From Alphaproteobacteria bacterium HGW-Alphaproteobacteria-1 (GTDB lineage Bacteria > Pseudomonadota > Alphaproteobacteria > Rhodobacterales > Rhodobacteraceae), in contig PHEQ01000007.1 of assembly GCA_002842985.1 (NCBI GenBank), positions 54,659-118,658 on the forward strand: a stretch of DNA of 64,000 bases, written 5' to 3'. Position numbers and translations under genes: made by a program. Each line of letters begins with the position of its first letter. Position 1 is the stretch's first letter. Below the pieces are notes generated by a model. That model made no database searches. It was not told where the DNA came from and worked only from the letters and a program-made list of their open reading frames with translations. This document shows, piece by piece, positions 29,468 to 37,575 of the stretch.

Positions 29468-32400
29468 ATGACTTCCGCAGATTGCTTGCGACTCACCCAA
29501 TTCATCGCATCTTCCCAGCAGGAGCGGACAGCCATTGAATGCGGCGACCGGACGGTGACTTATGCCGAGTTGATGGCCCAAGTTGATGCACGTGCCGGGG
29601 AACTGTCCCGATGGGTGTATGACGGGGCTGTGGTCGCTCTTCGCCGCGATAAATCTGTGGCATATGTCACAGATCTTCTGGCGATCCTCGCGCTTGGCGG
29701 AATTGTCATGCCGATCGACACCCGGCTTCCCGACGCGCGCGTCGAAGCGATGATGCGTATCGTGCCACCGCAGGCTGTCATCACGGACCATGACCTGCGT
29801 GCGACGGACTGGCACAATCCGGTTTCCGACCATCCTCACCGCGGCGAAAGACCTGCCTACGTGATGTTTACCTCGGGCAGCACCGGAACGCCCAAGGCAA
29901 TTCTTGGCAACCTGTCGGCTCTGTTGCATTTCATAGAGTGGCAGGGCTGCGAATTTGACGTTTCGGAGGAAGATCGTGTCTCGTTCCTGACGCCGGTCGG
30001 GTTCGACGTTTCATTGCGCGACATCTTTTTGCCGCTTCTTCATGGTGCAACGCTTGTCATCCCAGTGGAACAAGACATCTCCACACCGGGTAGCCTCACG
30101 CGCTGGATGGCATCCAAGCGCATCTCGATTGTCCATGGGGTCCCGTCGGTCGCCAAGCTATGGGCGCGTGCGATGGGTCACGCCGCCCCAACCCTGCGGA
30201 TATTCTTCCTGGCGGGAGAAAAACTCTATCCGGCAACCGTGGCCGAATTGCGCGCGGCGTTCGGGGACAGGACCGAATATGTGAACCTTTATGGTCCTTC
30301 CGAAACCACACTAGCCAAGTTCTTTCACCGTGTTGAAAAGTTCGACGCAGATGATATCGCGCCGATCCCGGTCGGTCGGCCCCTGCCGGGAACGTCCTTT
30401 GGCTTCCGTGGGGTCGGATCGGGGCGCGAAGTGGTGATCACGACGCGCAACGCCACGCTTGGCTATATCAATCCCGCTTCCGCTGATGCTGCGAGATTCG
30501 TCAACAACGGCGATGAAACCGTGTCGTATCATACGGGCGACCTGGGCAAGCTATCGGAATCGGGCGATCTGGTGATAGTCGGGCGGGCCGATGAAGAAGT
30601 GAAGATCAACGGCGTTCGGGTTCATCCCAACGAAGTGACTCAGGCTTTGCAGGGTTATGCGGCTGCGCAAGATATTCTTGTTTTTACTACAACACTGGGC
30701 GGGATGGAGCCAAGATTGGCGGCGGTCTGGATCGCGAAGCCCGGATGGGGCTCCCTTCCCGACAGCGCCCCGCGCGAGCACGCGATGGATCATCTGCCGC
30801 AGGCCATCGTCCCGACGATCTGGCGCAAACTTGATGAGTTTCCGAAGAATGCGAACGGCAAGGTCGACCGGGCGCGCCTTGCAGCAATTGTGTCGCAGGG
30901 TGCCAGCGCCGCCGACAGGCCGAGGACCGAAACCGAAGCCTGGCTGTGCCGGCAGGTGTCGGAAATCCTGGAGTGTTCGGCCCCGTCGCCGACTGACGAT
31001 CTATTCGGTCTGGGGGCGACATCGATCCACGTGGCGTTCCTGATCGGCAAGATCGAGGACGCGTTGGGCAAGTCGCTGGATTTTGCGGACGTGTTCACCG
31101 CAACCAAACTGTGCGAGATCGCCGATCTCATTGATCGATCGCCCGCGCGCGAGACGGTGGCAATTCCCAAGCTTGCAGAGGCCAAGACCTACGTCCTGTC
31201 GCCGCAGCAACGACGGTGGTGGAATATCTACATGCCCAAGGGCAACCGATCTTGGGCCACGATGGTGCGGGTAATGCAATTCGACGTCGCGGTCGATGCC
31301 GCGCAGGTGAAAAAGGGGCTGCTCGACCTGGCGGTGCAACAGGATTCGATGCGGCTGAGCTTTCTGCGGCGTGATGATGGGGTTCTTCAACAAGAAACGC
31401 CAGTGACAGACGAGACCAAGCTGGACATTGCGGTACGCGACTTTTCGGACCAAATAGTCGAGACCTCTTCCGGACTGTTGGACGCCCTGAGGCTGGAGGT
31501 GGCCAACTCTGAAATCGCCACGGACACATGGCCGCTGTTCCGGGCCAGCGTTGCACTCTTGCCGGGCGGCAGATCGGCCTTGGTTTTCGCAATGCACCAC
31601 ATGATCAGCGATGGCTTCTCGATGAACCTCATCGAAACCCAGCTGCGTCGTTTCCTTGAACGTGACGTTCCGATTCCGGCACCTGCGCGGTTCAACTACC
31701 TTTCCTATGCCGACTGGGCCGCGAAAGCGGAGCCCAGATTGGCGGGGCCGGGATCCGAGGCACAACGCTACTGGGCAGACGTGTTCAAGACGCCCTACAG
31801 AAAGCATGTCTTTGCCGAGAAATGGGCTGGCGCAGGACACGACCGGGGCCAAGGCTACTGTGTCAAGGTGCCCGACCCTGTTCGCGATTCAGTCAAGGTT
31901 TACGCGCGAAGCCACAGGGTGACCGAATTCAGCCTCTACCTGACCGCCAAGTTCCGGGCCTTGCATCGCATACTGAAATGTTCAGACTTGGTCATCGGGA
32001 CGCCTGCCGCCGGGCGGGAACTGAAGGGAGCGGAAGATCTCGTCGGCAATTTTATCTCGCTCGTATGCGTGCGAAGTCGTCGCGACGGGGACCAAACCGC
32101 CCTAGATCACGTGCGCCAGACGATGCAGGGCGTGGCCTGCGCGATGACACACCAGAATTACCAGTACGACACGCTGGTTTCGGATCTTGGTATGCAGTTC
32201 GAGCAGTCGCGGTTCCCGCTGACAACGATCTTCATCAGCTACCTGAACTTTTCCGGCGCCGGGCGCGGCAAGTTCGACCCTCGGGATCAGGGGTTCTCAG
32301 ATCTTGGTTTCGCCGTGAAGTTCGACAAGATGTCGTATGTCCGCGAACACGACGATGCGACAAGCCTTTTGGTCCAATATCGAAACAACCTGTTCGACAG

Positions 32401-32518
32401 GGCCGAGATCGAGCATTTTGTGACCACATGGATCGACGAGTTGGACGCCATCGTCCGTTCCGAAGCCCCCACATATAGCAATGACAACGACATGGCCCGA
32501 GAGACTGTGCCTAAATGA
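29468..32518 (+). CDS. Nonribosomal peptide synthetase, A-T-C architecture
   Basis: 1016 residues from the ATG at 29468 (GGAGA upstream; an ATG 42 bases earlier has no good ribosome-binding site). Adenylation domain about 1-480: YVMFTSGSTGTPK, FDVSLRDIF, NLYGPSETT, YHTGDLG, GRADEEVKINGVRVHPNEV, NGKVDR. Carrier domain with phosphopantetheine serine S519 (LGATSIHV). Condensation domain about 565-1000 with intact HHMISDG (H710, H711, D715, G716). There is no thioesterase, reductase or epimerase, so the terminal C domain probably joins the activated amino acid to a free or trans-supplied amine. Reading the specificity positions by eye gives D-V-R-H-F-A-L-L-A, matching no code I know. Confidence 0.9.
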   Translation: MTSADCLRLTQFIASSQQERTAIECGDRTVTYAELMAQVDARAGELSRWVYDGAVVALRRDKSVAYVTDLLAILALGGIVMPIDTRLPDARVEAMMRIVPPQAVITDHDLRATDWHNPVSDHPHRGERPAYVMFTSGSTGTPKAILGNLSALLHFIEWQGCEFDVSEEDRVSFLTPVGFDVSLRDIFLPLLHGATLVIPVEQDISTPGSLTRWMASKRISIVHGVPSVAKLWARAMGHAAPTLRIFFLAGEKLYPATVAELRAAFGDRTEYVNLYGPSETTLAKFFHRVEKFDADDIAPIPVGRPLPGTSFGFRGVGSGREVVITTRNATLGYINPASADAARFVNNGDETVSYHTGDLGKLSESGDLVIVGRADEEVKINGVRVHPNEVTQALQGYAAAQDILVFTTTLGGMEPRLAAVWIAKPGWGSLPDSAPREHAMDHLPQAIVPTIWRKLDEFPKNANGKVDRARLAAIVSQGASAADRPRTETEAWLCRQVSEILECSAPSPTDDLFGLGATSIHVAFLIGKIEDALGKSLDFADVFTATKLCEIADLIDRSPARETVAIPKLAEAKTYVLSPQQRRWWNIYMPKGNRSWATMVRVMQFDVAVDAAQVKKGLLDLAVQQDSMRLSFLRRDDGVLQQETPVTDETKLDIAVRDFSDQIVETSSGLLDALRLEVANSEIATDTWPLFRASVALLPGGRSALVFAMHHMISDGFSMNLIETQLRRFLERDVPIPAPARFNYLSYADWAAKAEPRLAGPGSEAQRYWADVFKTPYRKHVFAEKWAGAGHDRGQGYCVKVPDPVRDSVKVYARSHRVTEFSLYLTAKFRALHRILKCSDLVIGTPAAGRELKGAEDLVGNFISLVCVRSRRDGDQTALDHVRQTMQGVACAMTHQNYQYDTLVSDLGMQFEQSRFPLTTIFISYLNFSGAGRGKFDPRDQGFSDLGFAVKFDKMSYVREHDDATSLLVQYRNNLFDRAEIEHFVTTWIDELDAIVRSEAPTYSNDNDMARETVPK

Positions 32519-32654
32519 CCGGAACACGCGTTTCTGGCGGTTTTGGGCTGCCAAATGTATGTGACGGGACCGCGGCTGTCGGAGGGCTGGCGCATCGGCG
32601 CTTCTTGCCCGATGTTCTGACTGCAATCACAAGATTACCGGGAAGGGGCGTGAC

Positions 32655-33548
32655 TTGATCTCTGTTCCGTTCCTCGGCGAAGGTTTTGCCATTGGCGCTG
32701 CGGTTTGCTGGGCCATCGGTCCCTTGGTGGCATACAAGGGGGTCGATGCGCTTGGTACGTTCCGTTTCTCAATGTTCCGGTTCGTCACTGCGTCTGCGGC
32801 GCTGTTCATCATTTCATTCGCTCTGGGGCAGATCGACGCAAGCAACACACGGGCGCTGATCTTCCTGGCCATGTCTGGAGTAATCGGCGTCGCCTTCGGA
32901 GAGTCCACTCTATTCAAGGCGGTGCACCTGCTGGGGCCTCGACGCTCTTCGATCATCTTTGCCCTGCATGCGCCCTTGACCGCAGTGCTGGGCAGTATTC
33001 TTTTCCACGAAAGGGTGGCGCCCTTGACCCTAATCGGCGTGACCCTGGCATTCGCGGGCGTATACACGGCAGTGATCTTCCGCTCGCAGACCGAGAAGAC
33101 CGGCGGCATCTATCACAAGCCCGAGGCGGCCCGCCTTGGTTTCCTGCTTGTGGCTGTGGCCGTCGCATGCCAGGTCGGCGGTGCGCTGCTGGCCAAAGAA
33201 GCAATTGACGAAGTCGCCCCGTTTTTCGCCTCTTTCATACGAACCTTCGCCGCCGCCATCGCCTTCCTGCCATTGTTTCTTTTTTTCCGGGAAGCGCCAC
33301 AGGCCAAGGTCGGCACCAGTCTGCATCTGGTCGCTGCAAGCGCGATGATCAGCACGATCGGAGGCATGACCTTTCTGCTGGCTGCCTTCGCCAACACAGA
33401 GATCGTCCGAGCGGTGATCCTGTCGTCGACGGCGCCGGTGATCTATATCTTCCTGATGTCTGCGTTTCGCCGGGAACGCTTCCCGGTTCTTGCCTGGGTT
33501 GGCAGTGCTGTCGCAGTCCTTGGCGTCGCAATCACAGTGATTGCCTAG
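32655..33548 (+). CDS. EamA/DMT-family exporter of the NRPS island
   Basis: 297 residues, about ten hydrophobic segments in two EamA repeats (FAIGAAVCWAIGPLVAYKGV at the start, LLVAVAVACQVGGALLAKEA in the second half). TTG start with GGAAGGGG 6-7 bases upstream. It follows the NRPS in the same direction after 136 apparently non-coding bases and precedes the PPTase, so it probably exports the product or gives self-protection. Not closely similar by eye to the EamA protein at 23929-24828. Confidence 0.83.
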   Translation: MISVPFLGEGFAIGAAVCWAIGPLVAYKGVDALGTFRFSMFRFVTASAALFIISFALGQIDASNTRALIFLAMSGVIGVAFGESTLFKAVHLLGPRRSSIIFALHAPLTAVLGSILFHERVAPLTLIGVTLAFAGVYTAVIFRSQTEKTGGIYHKPEAARLGFLLVAVAVACQVGGALLAKEAIDEVAPFFASFIRTFAAAIAFLPLFLFFREAPQAKVGTSLHLVAASAMISTIGGMTFLLAAFANTEIVRAVILSSTAPVIYIFLMSAFRRERFPVLAWVGSAVAVLGVAITVIA

Positions 33549-33656
33549 CGTTTTGTCCGTGACGCGATCAGACATGCTCCGGCGAATTCGGGACCGATCG
33601 GACAGAAACCTGCCAGAAAACTTTTCACTTCCTCGGTACCTACATATGGTTGTTTC

Positions 33657-34445
33657 ATGCACGCTCCAATAGCCCCCCATCTTTTGTGGATCGATCTCGA
33701 CGCGGCCGCCCCCAGCCTGGCATCCGTGACCGGTTGGCTGACACCGGATGAAAGGGCGTCGGCTTGCCGTTTCGCGACGCCTGAATTGCGGGCGCGGGCG
33801 CTGTCCGCACGCATCTTTCTGCGTGGGGTTTTGGCGCAAGCTCTGCGGATCGCACCGTCTGCCATTCTCTTGGACATGGGCCGTTGGGGCAAGCCACAGG
33901 TCTGCGGGGGACCACAGTTCAACCTGAGCCACTCCGGCTCACTGGCCGTAGTTGCGCTGCATCCGCAGCTACCGGTTGGCCTTGACGTTGAGGCGGACGC
34001 CCATTCTGTGCCGGAATCGGCGCTGGCACATATCCTCTCGGTATCCGAAGCCACTTCGATGCCCCAAACCCCAGATGAATGGCTTCGGCTTTGGGTGCGC
34101 AAGGAAGCCGTAGTGAAGGCTCAGGGGATGGGCTTTTGTTCAGATCCGAGGCGTTTCTCGGTCGGTCACGAAGAAGTTGGCCGCTGGCGAAAGGTTCCGG
34201 AGACGGAGGAAGTCCTTTTTGATGGTAAACTTGTTTCGGGGCATTCCGTGGCCGTCGCTCTGACCGCGCCTTGCTGCCCTTCGACCCACCCGACAATAAC
34301 GAAGTGCGACGCCGCGACACTGATCGGTTTTGCAACGCATCTTGCACCAACCGAGATTTGGCAAGCCGCAATTGGCAGGCTGCTGCGTCAGAAGCTTGGA
34401 GACGATGCCGCCACTCTCGCTACATCGCAACCGAACCCGGCATAG
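33657..34445 (+). CDS. Sfp-type 4'-phosphopantetheinyl transferase
   Basis: 262 residues. Motifs of the Sfp family are all present: GRWGKPQV, FNLSHSG, VGLDVE (Mg-binding Asp and Glu) and WVRKEAVVKAQGMG. It transfers phosphopantetheine from CoA to the carrier-domain serine (S519) of the NRPS. It closes the four-gene island. Base composition resembles the NRPS gene. About 50 residues after the recognisable core lack known motifs. The prophage begins about 40 bases downstream. Confidence 0.87.
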   Translation: MHAPIAPHLLWIDLDAAAPSLASVTGWLTPDERASACRFATPELRARALSARIFLRGVLAQALRIAPSAILLDMGRWGKPQVCGGPQFNLSHSGSLAVVALHPQLPVGLDVEADAHSVPESALAHILSVSEATSMPQTPDEWLRLWVRKEAVVKAQGMGFCSDPRRFSVGHEEVGRWRKVPETEEVLFDGKLVSGHSVAVALTAPCCPSTHPTITKCDAATLIGFATHLAPTEIWQAAIGRLLRQKLGDDAATLATSQPNPA

Positions 34446-34486
34446 GGTATCGTTTTCTCCCTGCGACCAGATGACCCGGTCCTGCC

Positions 34487-36412
34487 TTAGTAATCCGTCT
34501 CGACATAAACCCCCGAGCAATCATAAGCGACCGCCGCTGCCGTCGCGCCGTTGTTCATGTAGTTGCGCGGGCTCAGGAGTTGCGTCGCGGCGGGTATGTC
34601 GGTGTCGAGCATGGTCTCGACCACCGCCCCGCTGACCTCCTCGACGACCCGGACGCCGATCTCGCTGCTGTTCGGGGCGGAGAGGAGCGTCAGGGTCAGA
34701 ACGTTCGTTGTGCTCGCAACCGGGAAACTCGCCCCGAGATCGGTGAGCGTCGGCGCGCCGGAGGCATCGTTCTGGACCAGCTGCCAGTTCGTGTGGATGC
34801 CGCGCTGGAAGCCGATGCCGATGCAGTTCACCACGGCCGACAACGTCAGGGTCGTGCCCAGCGCCGTGGTGGACCCGTAGAGCCCGAAGAAGCCCATGCC
34901 GGTCGCCTGCAGGGTGACGAGCGAGAGCCGGTTCACGTAGGTGAAGCCGCCCAGCCCATCAGCATTCCCGCGCCAGCAGACCCAGCCGCCCGAGCGTTCC
35001 TCGGCCGCCGCATCGGCGGTGGCGGCGCTGGTCACGCGCCAGCGGCGCATTGAGGTCGAGAGGTTGGTGGTGGCGAGCGTCGGTGTGGAAACCGTGCCGA
35101 CGGCGGTGCGCGGCATGCCGTTGGTGTTGACCGTGGTGCCGGTGGACGGCGCCCAGGTCGCGATCCTGTTGACCCCGAAATGTGGCTGCAGCGGAAAGAA
35201 CCGGCCCGAAGGGCGCTGAACATCGAGCCATCCGGCCCCGGCACGGTCGCGGGCATAGAGGGCGAGCTTTCCGGTCGGGGGCGGCGTGGGCACGGCGCTC
35301 ACCGCCGGGAGCACGACGGGTTCGGGCATCTCGACCCGGCCGCTCGCGCGGTCGATCCGGAGCGCCTCGTAGAAGGCCGACCCGTCCGGGCTGACCTTGA
35401 AACTGAAATCGTCGCTGCCAAGAAGTCCGATCAGCGCCCGGGCCGACCAGTTGGTCTTGAAGGCGAAACTCGCATCGTTGGCGGGGGCCGCCTTGTTGAC
35501 GGTCGCTTCGATCCCGGCGCCCGCGTTGTTCAGGAGCACCGCGGGCGTGTTGACCGAGAGCCGATTGTAGCTGTCGGCCGTCGCCCCGCCGAGGCCCAGA
35601 AGCTGCGCGGTCAGGTTGGCCTGGGGCATGCCAACCTGCGTCACGGCATTGGCGAAGGTCACGGTTGGCGTGTTGACCACCATCGTGCCATTCGCCCCCG
35701 AAGTCGCGGAGCCGATGTTGACGACCGTATTCGACCCCGACGCGCCGCCGGTGCCGAGGTTCACGGTCTTTGTGATGCCGGTGGTCGTCGCCCCGGTGCC
35801 CATGCCGTAGGTCGCCGTGCCCGTGGCCGTGCCAATGGTCGCGGTCGCCCCCGAGACCGTGACGGTGCCAGAGGCCGTCAGCGTGCCGGAGAAGGTCTTG
35901 TTGCCGGTGAAGGTCTGCGTGCCCGCGAGGATCGCCAGTTCCGACGATGTGTTCGGCAGTGTGTAGCTGCGGGTCGTGCCGGTGCTGATCCCGGACAGCG
36001 AGAAGACCGCCTTTTTAGTGGGATCGGCGTCGTTCACGAGGCTGAAGACCGCATCCGAGATGTCGCTGGGCTCGCCCACAACCTCCCAGGCAGCGCCGGT
36101 CCAGACGAGGAGCACGGCCTCGTCCTCGACCCATGTCCGCCAGCCGGTGCGCGGCGGCAGGCGCAGCCATGCGCCGTCGGACCAGAGGGCGATGTTCAGG
36201 TCCCAGCCCGCCCAGTCGCCCGTCGCGCCGGAGCCGACAATGTAGCGGTCGCCATCGGCAGCGCTACCCGGTAGCGCGGTCAGGTCCCGGTCGAGAACGG
36301 AAAGCTGAACGAGCCCATCGAGGATCCGCAGCGCCTCGTTGTGAGTGATGTGCTTCTGGGCCTGCGCCGCAAGGATGTAGGGCAGCAGGAGATGGGTCGT
36401 GGCGTCGGACAT
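34487..36412 (-). CDS. Phage tail fibre, DUF2793-containing
   Basis: 641 residues from the ATG at 36412. The N-terminus (THLLLPYILAAQAQKHITHN) and the following 100 residues are DUF2793, the tail-attachment region seen in roseobacter phages and GTA-like tails. Then come Thr/Gly/Ala-rich beta repeats (TFTGNKTFSGTLTASGTVTV, NLGTGGASGSNTV), typical of trimeric fibre shafts, and a C-terminal receptor-binding-like region. Last structural gene of the prophage; an IS110 element separates it from the upstream tail gene. Confidence 0.85.
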   Translation of the reverse strand: MSDATTHLLLPYILAAQAQKHITHNEALRILDGLVQLSVLDRDLTALPGSAADGDRYIVGSGATGDWAGWDLNIALWSDGAWLRLPPRTGWRTWVEDEAVLLVWTGAAWEVVGEPSDISDAVFSLVNDADPTKKAVFSLSGISTGTTRSYTLPNTSSELAILAGTQTFTGNKTFSGTLTASGTVTVSGATATIGTATGTATYGMGTGATTTGITKTVNLGTGGASGSNTVVNIGSATSGANGTMVVNTPTVTFANAVTQVGMPQANLTAQLLGLGGATADSYNRLSVNTPAVLLNNAGAGIEATVNKAAPANDASFAFKTNWSARALIGLLGSDDFSFKVSPDGSAFYEALRIDRASGRVEMPEPVVLPAVSAVPTPPPTGKLALYARDRAGAGWLDVQRPSGRFFPLQPHFGVNRIATWAPSTGTTVNTNGMPRTAVGTVSTPTLATTNLSTSMRRWRVTSAATADAAAEERSGGWVCWRGNADGLGGFTYVNRLSLVTLQATGMGFFGLYGSTTALGTTLTLSAVVNCIGIGFQRGIHTNWQLVQNDASGAPTLTDLGASFPVASTTNVLTLTLLSAPNSSEIGVRVVEEVSGAVVETMLDTDIPAATQLLSPRNYMNNGATAAAVAYDCSGVYVETDY

Positions 36413-36420
36413 GGGATGGC

Positions 36421-36626
36421 CTTGTCTTATTAATTTCGCGGGTTCCCGGAGTAGAAGGGAGCCACTGCCCGCCACGCCATTTATGGCGGGCAGTGGCGGC
36501 GGTTGGATCGAGGAGGCCTGGGTCTTCAGGACCGTTTCTGAGTAGGATCGACCGCCGTCTTTCACCCTGGGCCTGAACGGATACGCGTGTTTGCGTCACG
36601 CATGACAAGAATAGGACAAGGCGAAG
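36421..36626 (+). ncRNA. Candidate IS110 bridge-RNA region
   Basis: The long non-coding left end of the element, upstream of the transposase, is where IS110-group elements encode the bridge RNA that pairs with target and donor DNA. It contains a perfect 14-bp inverted repeat (36461-36474 with 36484-36497) that can refold into an inner CGCCAT/ATGGCG stem, followed by further GC-rich sequence. Length and location fit a structured RNA of about 180 bases. Its ends and guide loops are not assigned. Confidence 0.45.
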
Positions 36627-37568
36627 ATGACGGATCATACCATCGGCATCGATATTTCCAAATCCCACCTCGACGTGTTTCATCTGGAGGGGCAAGAGGC
36701 GCATCGGTTCGAGAACGCCCCGCGCGGCTATCGGGCGCTTCAGAAATGGCTGGCTCAGCTGGCGGTGACCCGGGTCGTGTTCGAACCGACGGGACCCTAT
36801 CACCGCGCCTTCGAGAGGGCGTTCGCTGGCAAGCTCCCGCTGGTGAAGGTCAATCCCTTGCAGGCACGCCGCTTCGCGCAAGCCTGTGGGACCCGCGCCA
36901 AGACGGATGCGGTGGATGCACGAATACTGGCACGGATGGGGGCTGCGCTCGGCCTGGAGCCCGACGCACCCGCTTCAGAAAAGCTGCATGATCTCCGTGA
37001 CCTGCAGATTGCACGAACCGCCTTGACCAAGGAACGCACGCGCCTGCGCAATCGCGCCCATGTTCAGATCAATGCCGTTCTCAAGCGCCAGACCAGAGCC
37101 CGTGTGGCCTTGGTCGAGCGGCAGATCGCCGAACTCAACGACGAAATTGCAAAGCGCATCGCCGAGGATCGAGCGACCGCTCGCAAGCGTGACATTCTGT
37201 GTTCGATCCCCGGCCTCGGCAACATCGTGGCGGCAGCGATCCTCACCTTCCTGCCGGAAATCGGGACGCTGGATCGCAAGCAGGCCGGAAGCCTTGCCGG
37301 GTTGGTCCCTCACTGCCGCGAATCCGGCCAGTGGAAGGGCAAGTCCTTCATCAGCGGTGGGCGCAAACCCCTGCGCGATGCGCTCTACATGCCAGCTCTC
37401 GTCGCCATGCGGTTCAACCCGGACCTCAAAGCGAAATACACCGCGCTACGCGAAGCCGGAAAACCCGCAAAGGTCGCTATCGTCGCCGTCATGCGCAAGC
37501 TCTTGGAGACCGCAAACGCGCTGGTCAAAGCTGACCGCCTCTGGGTCGATAAAACCCCTTGCGCATGA
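36627..37568 (+). CDS. IS110-family transposase
   Basis: 313 residues. The N-terminal RuvC-like DEDD domain has GIDISKSHLDV, FEPTGPYHRAFERAF and KTDAVDARILARM. The C-terminal Tnp_20 domain has SIPGLGNIVAAAIL, GSLAGLVPHCRESGQWKGK and ISGGRKPLRDALY, containing the serine of the hybrid active site. Both domains are full length and the frame is intact, so the enzyme may be active. It lies on the strand opposite to the surrounding phage genes. Confidence 0.93.
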   Translation: MTDHTIGIDISKSHLDVFHLEGQEAHRFENAPRGYRALQKWLAQLAVTRVVFEPTGPYHRAFERAFAGKLPLVKVNPLQARRFAQACGTRAKTDAVDARILARMGAALGLEPDAPASEKLHDLRDLQIARTALTKERTRLRNRAHVQINAVLKRQTRARVALVERQIAELNDEIAKRIAEDRATARKRDILCSIPGLGNIVAAAILTFLPEIGTLDRKQAGSLAGLVPHCRESGQWKGKSFISGGRKPLRDALYMPALVAMRFNPDLKAKYTALREAGKPAKVAIVAVMRKLLETANALVKADRLWVDKTPCA

Positions 37569-37575
37569 CGGATAC

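Larger units (their letters stand above)
36413..37575 (+). mobile_element. IS110-family insertion element
   Basis: A single transposase gene on the plus strand inside a minus-strand tail operon, with about 214 non-coding bases before it and only 7 bases between its stop and the stop codon of the converging tail gene. IS110 elements lack terminal inverted repeats, so the exact ends cannot be fixed by eye; the coordinates are the outer limits between the two phage genes. The flanking phage genes appear intact. Confidence 0.7.
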
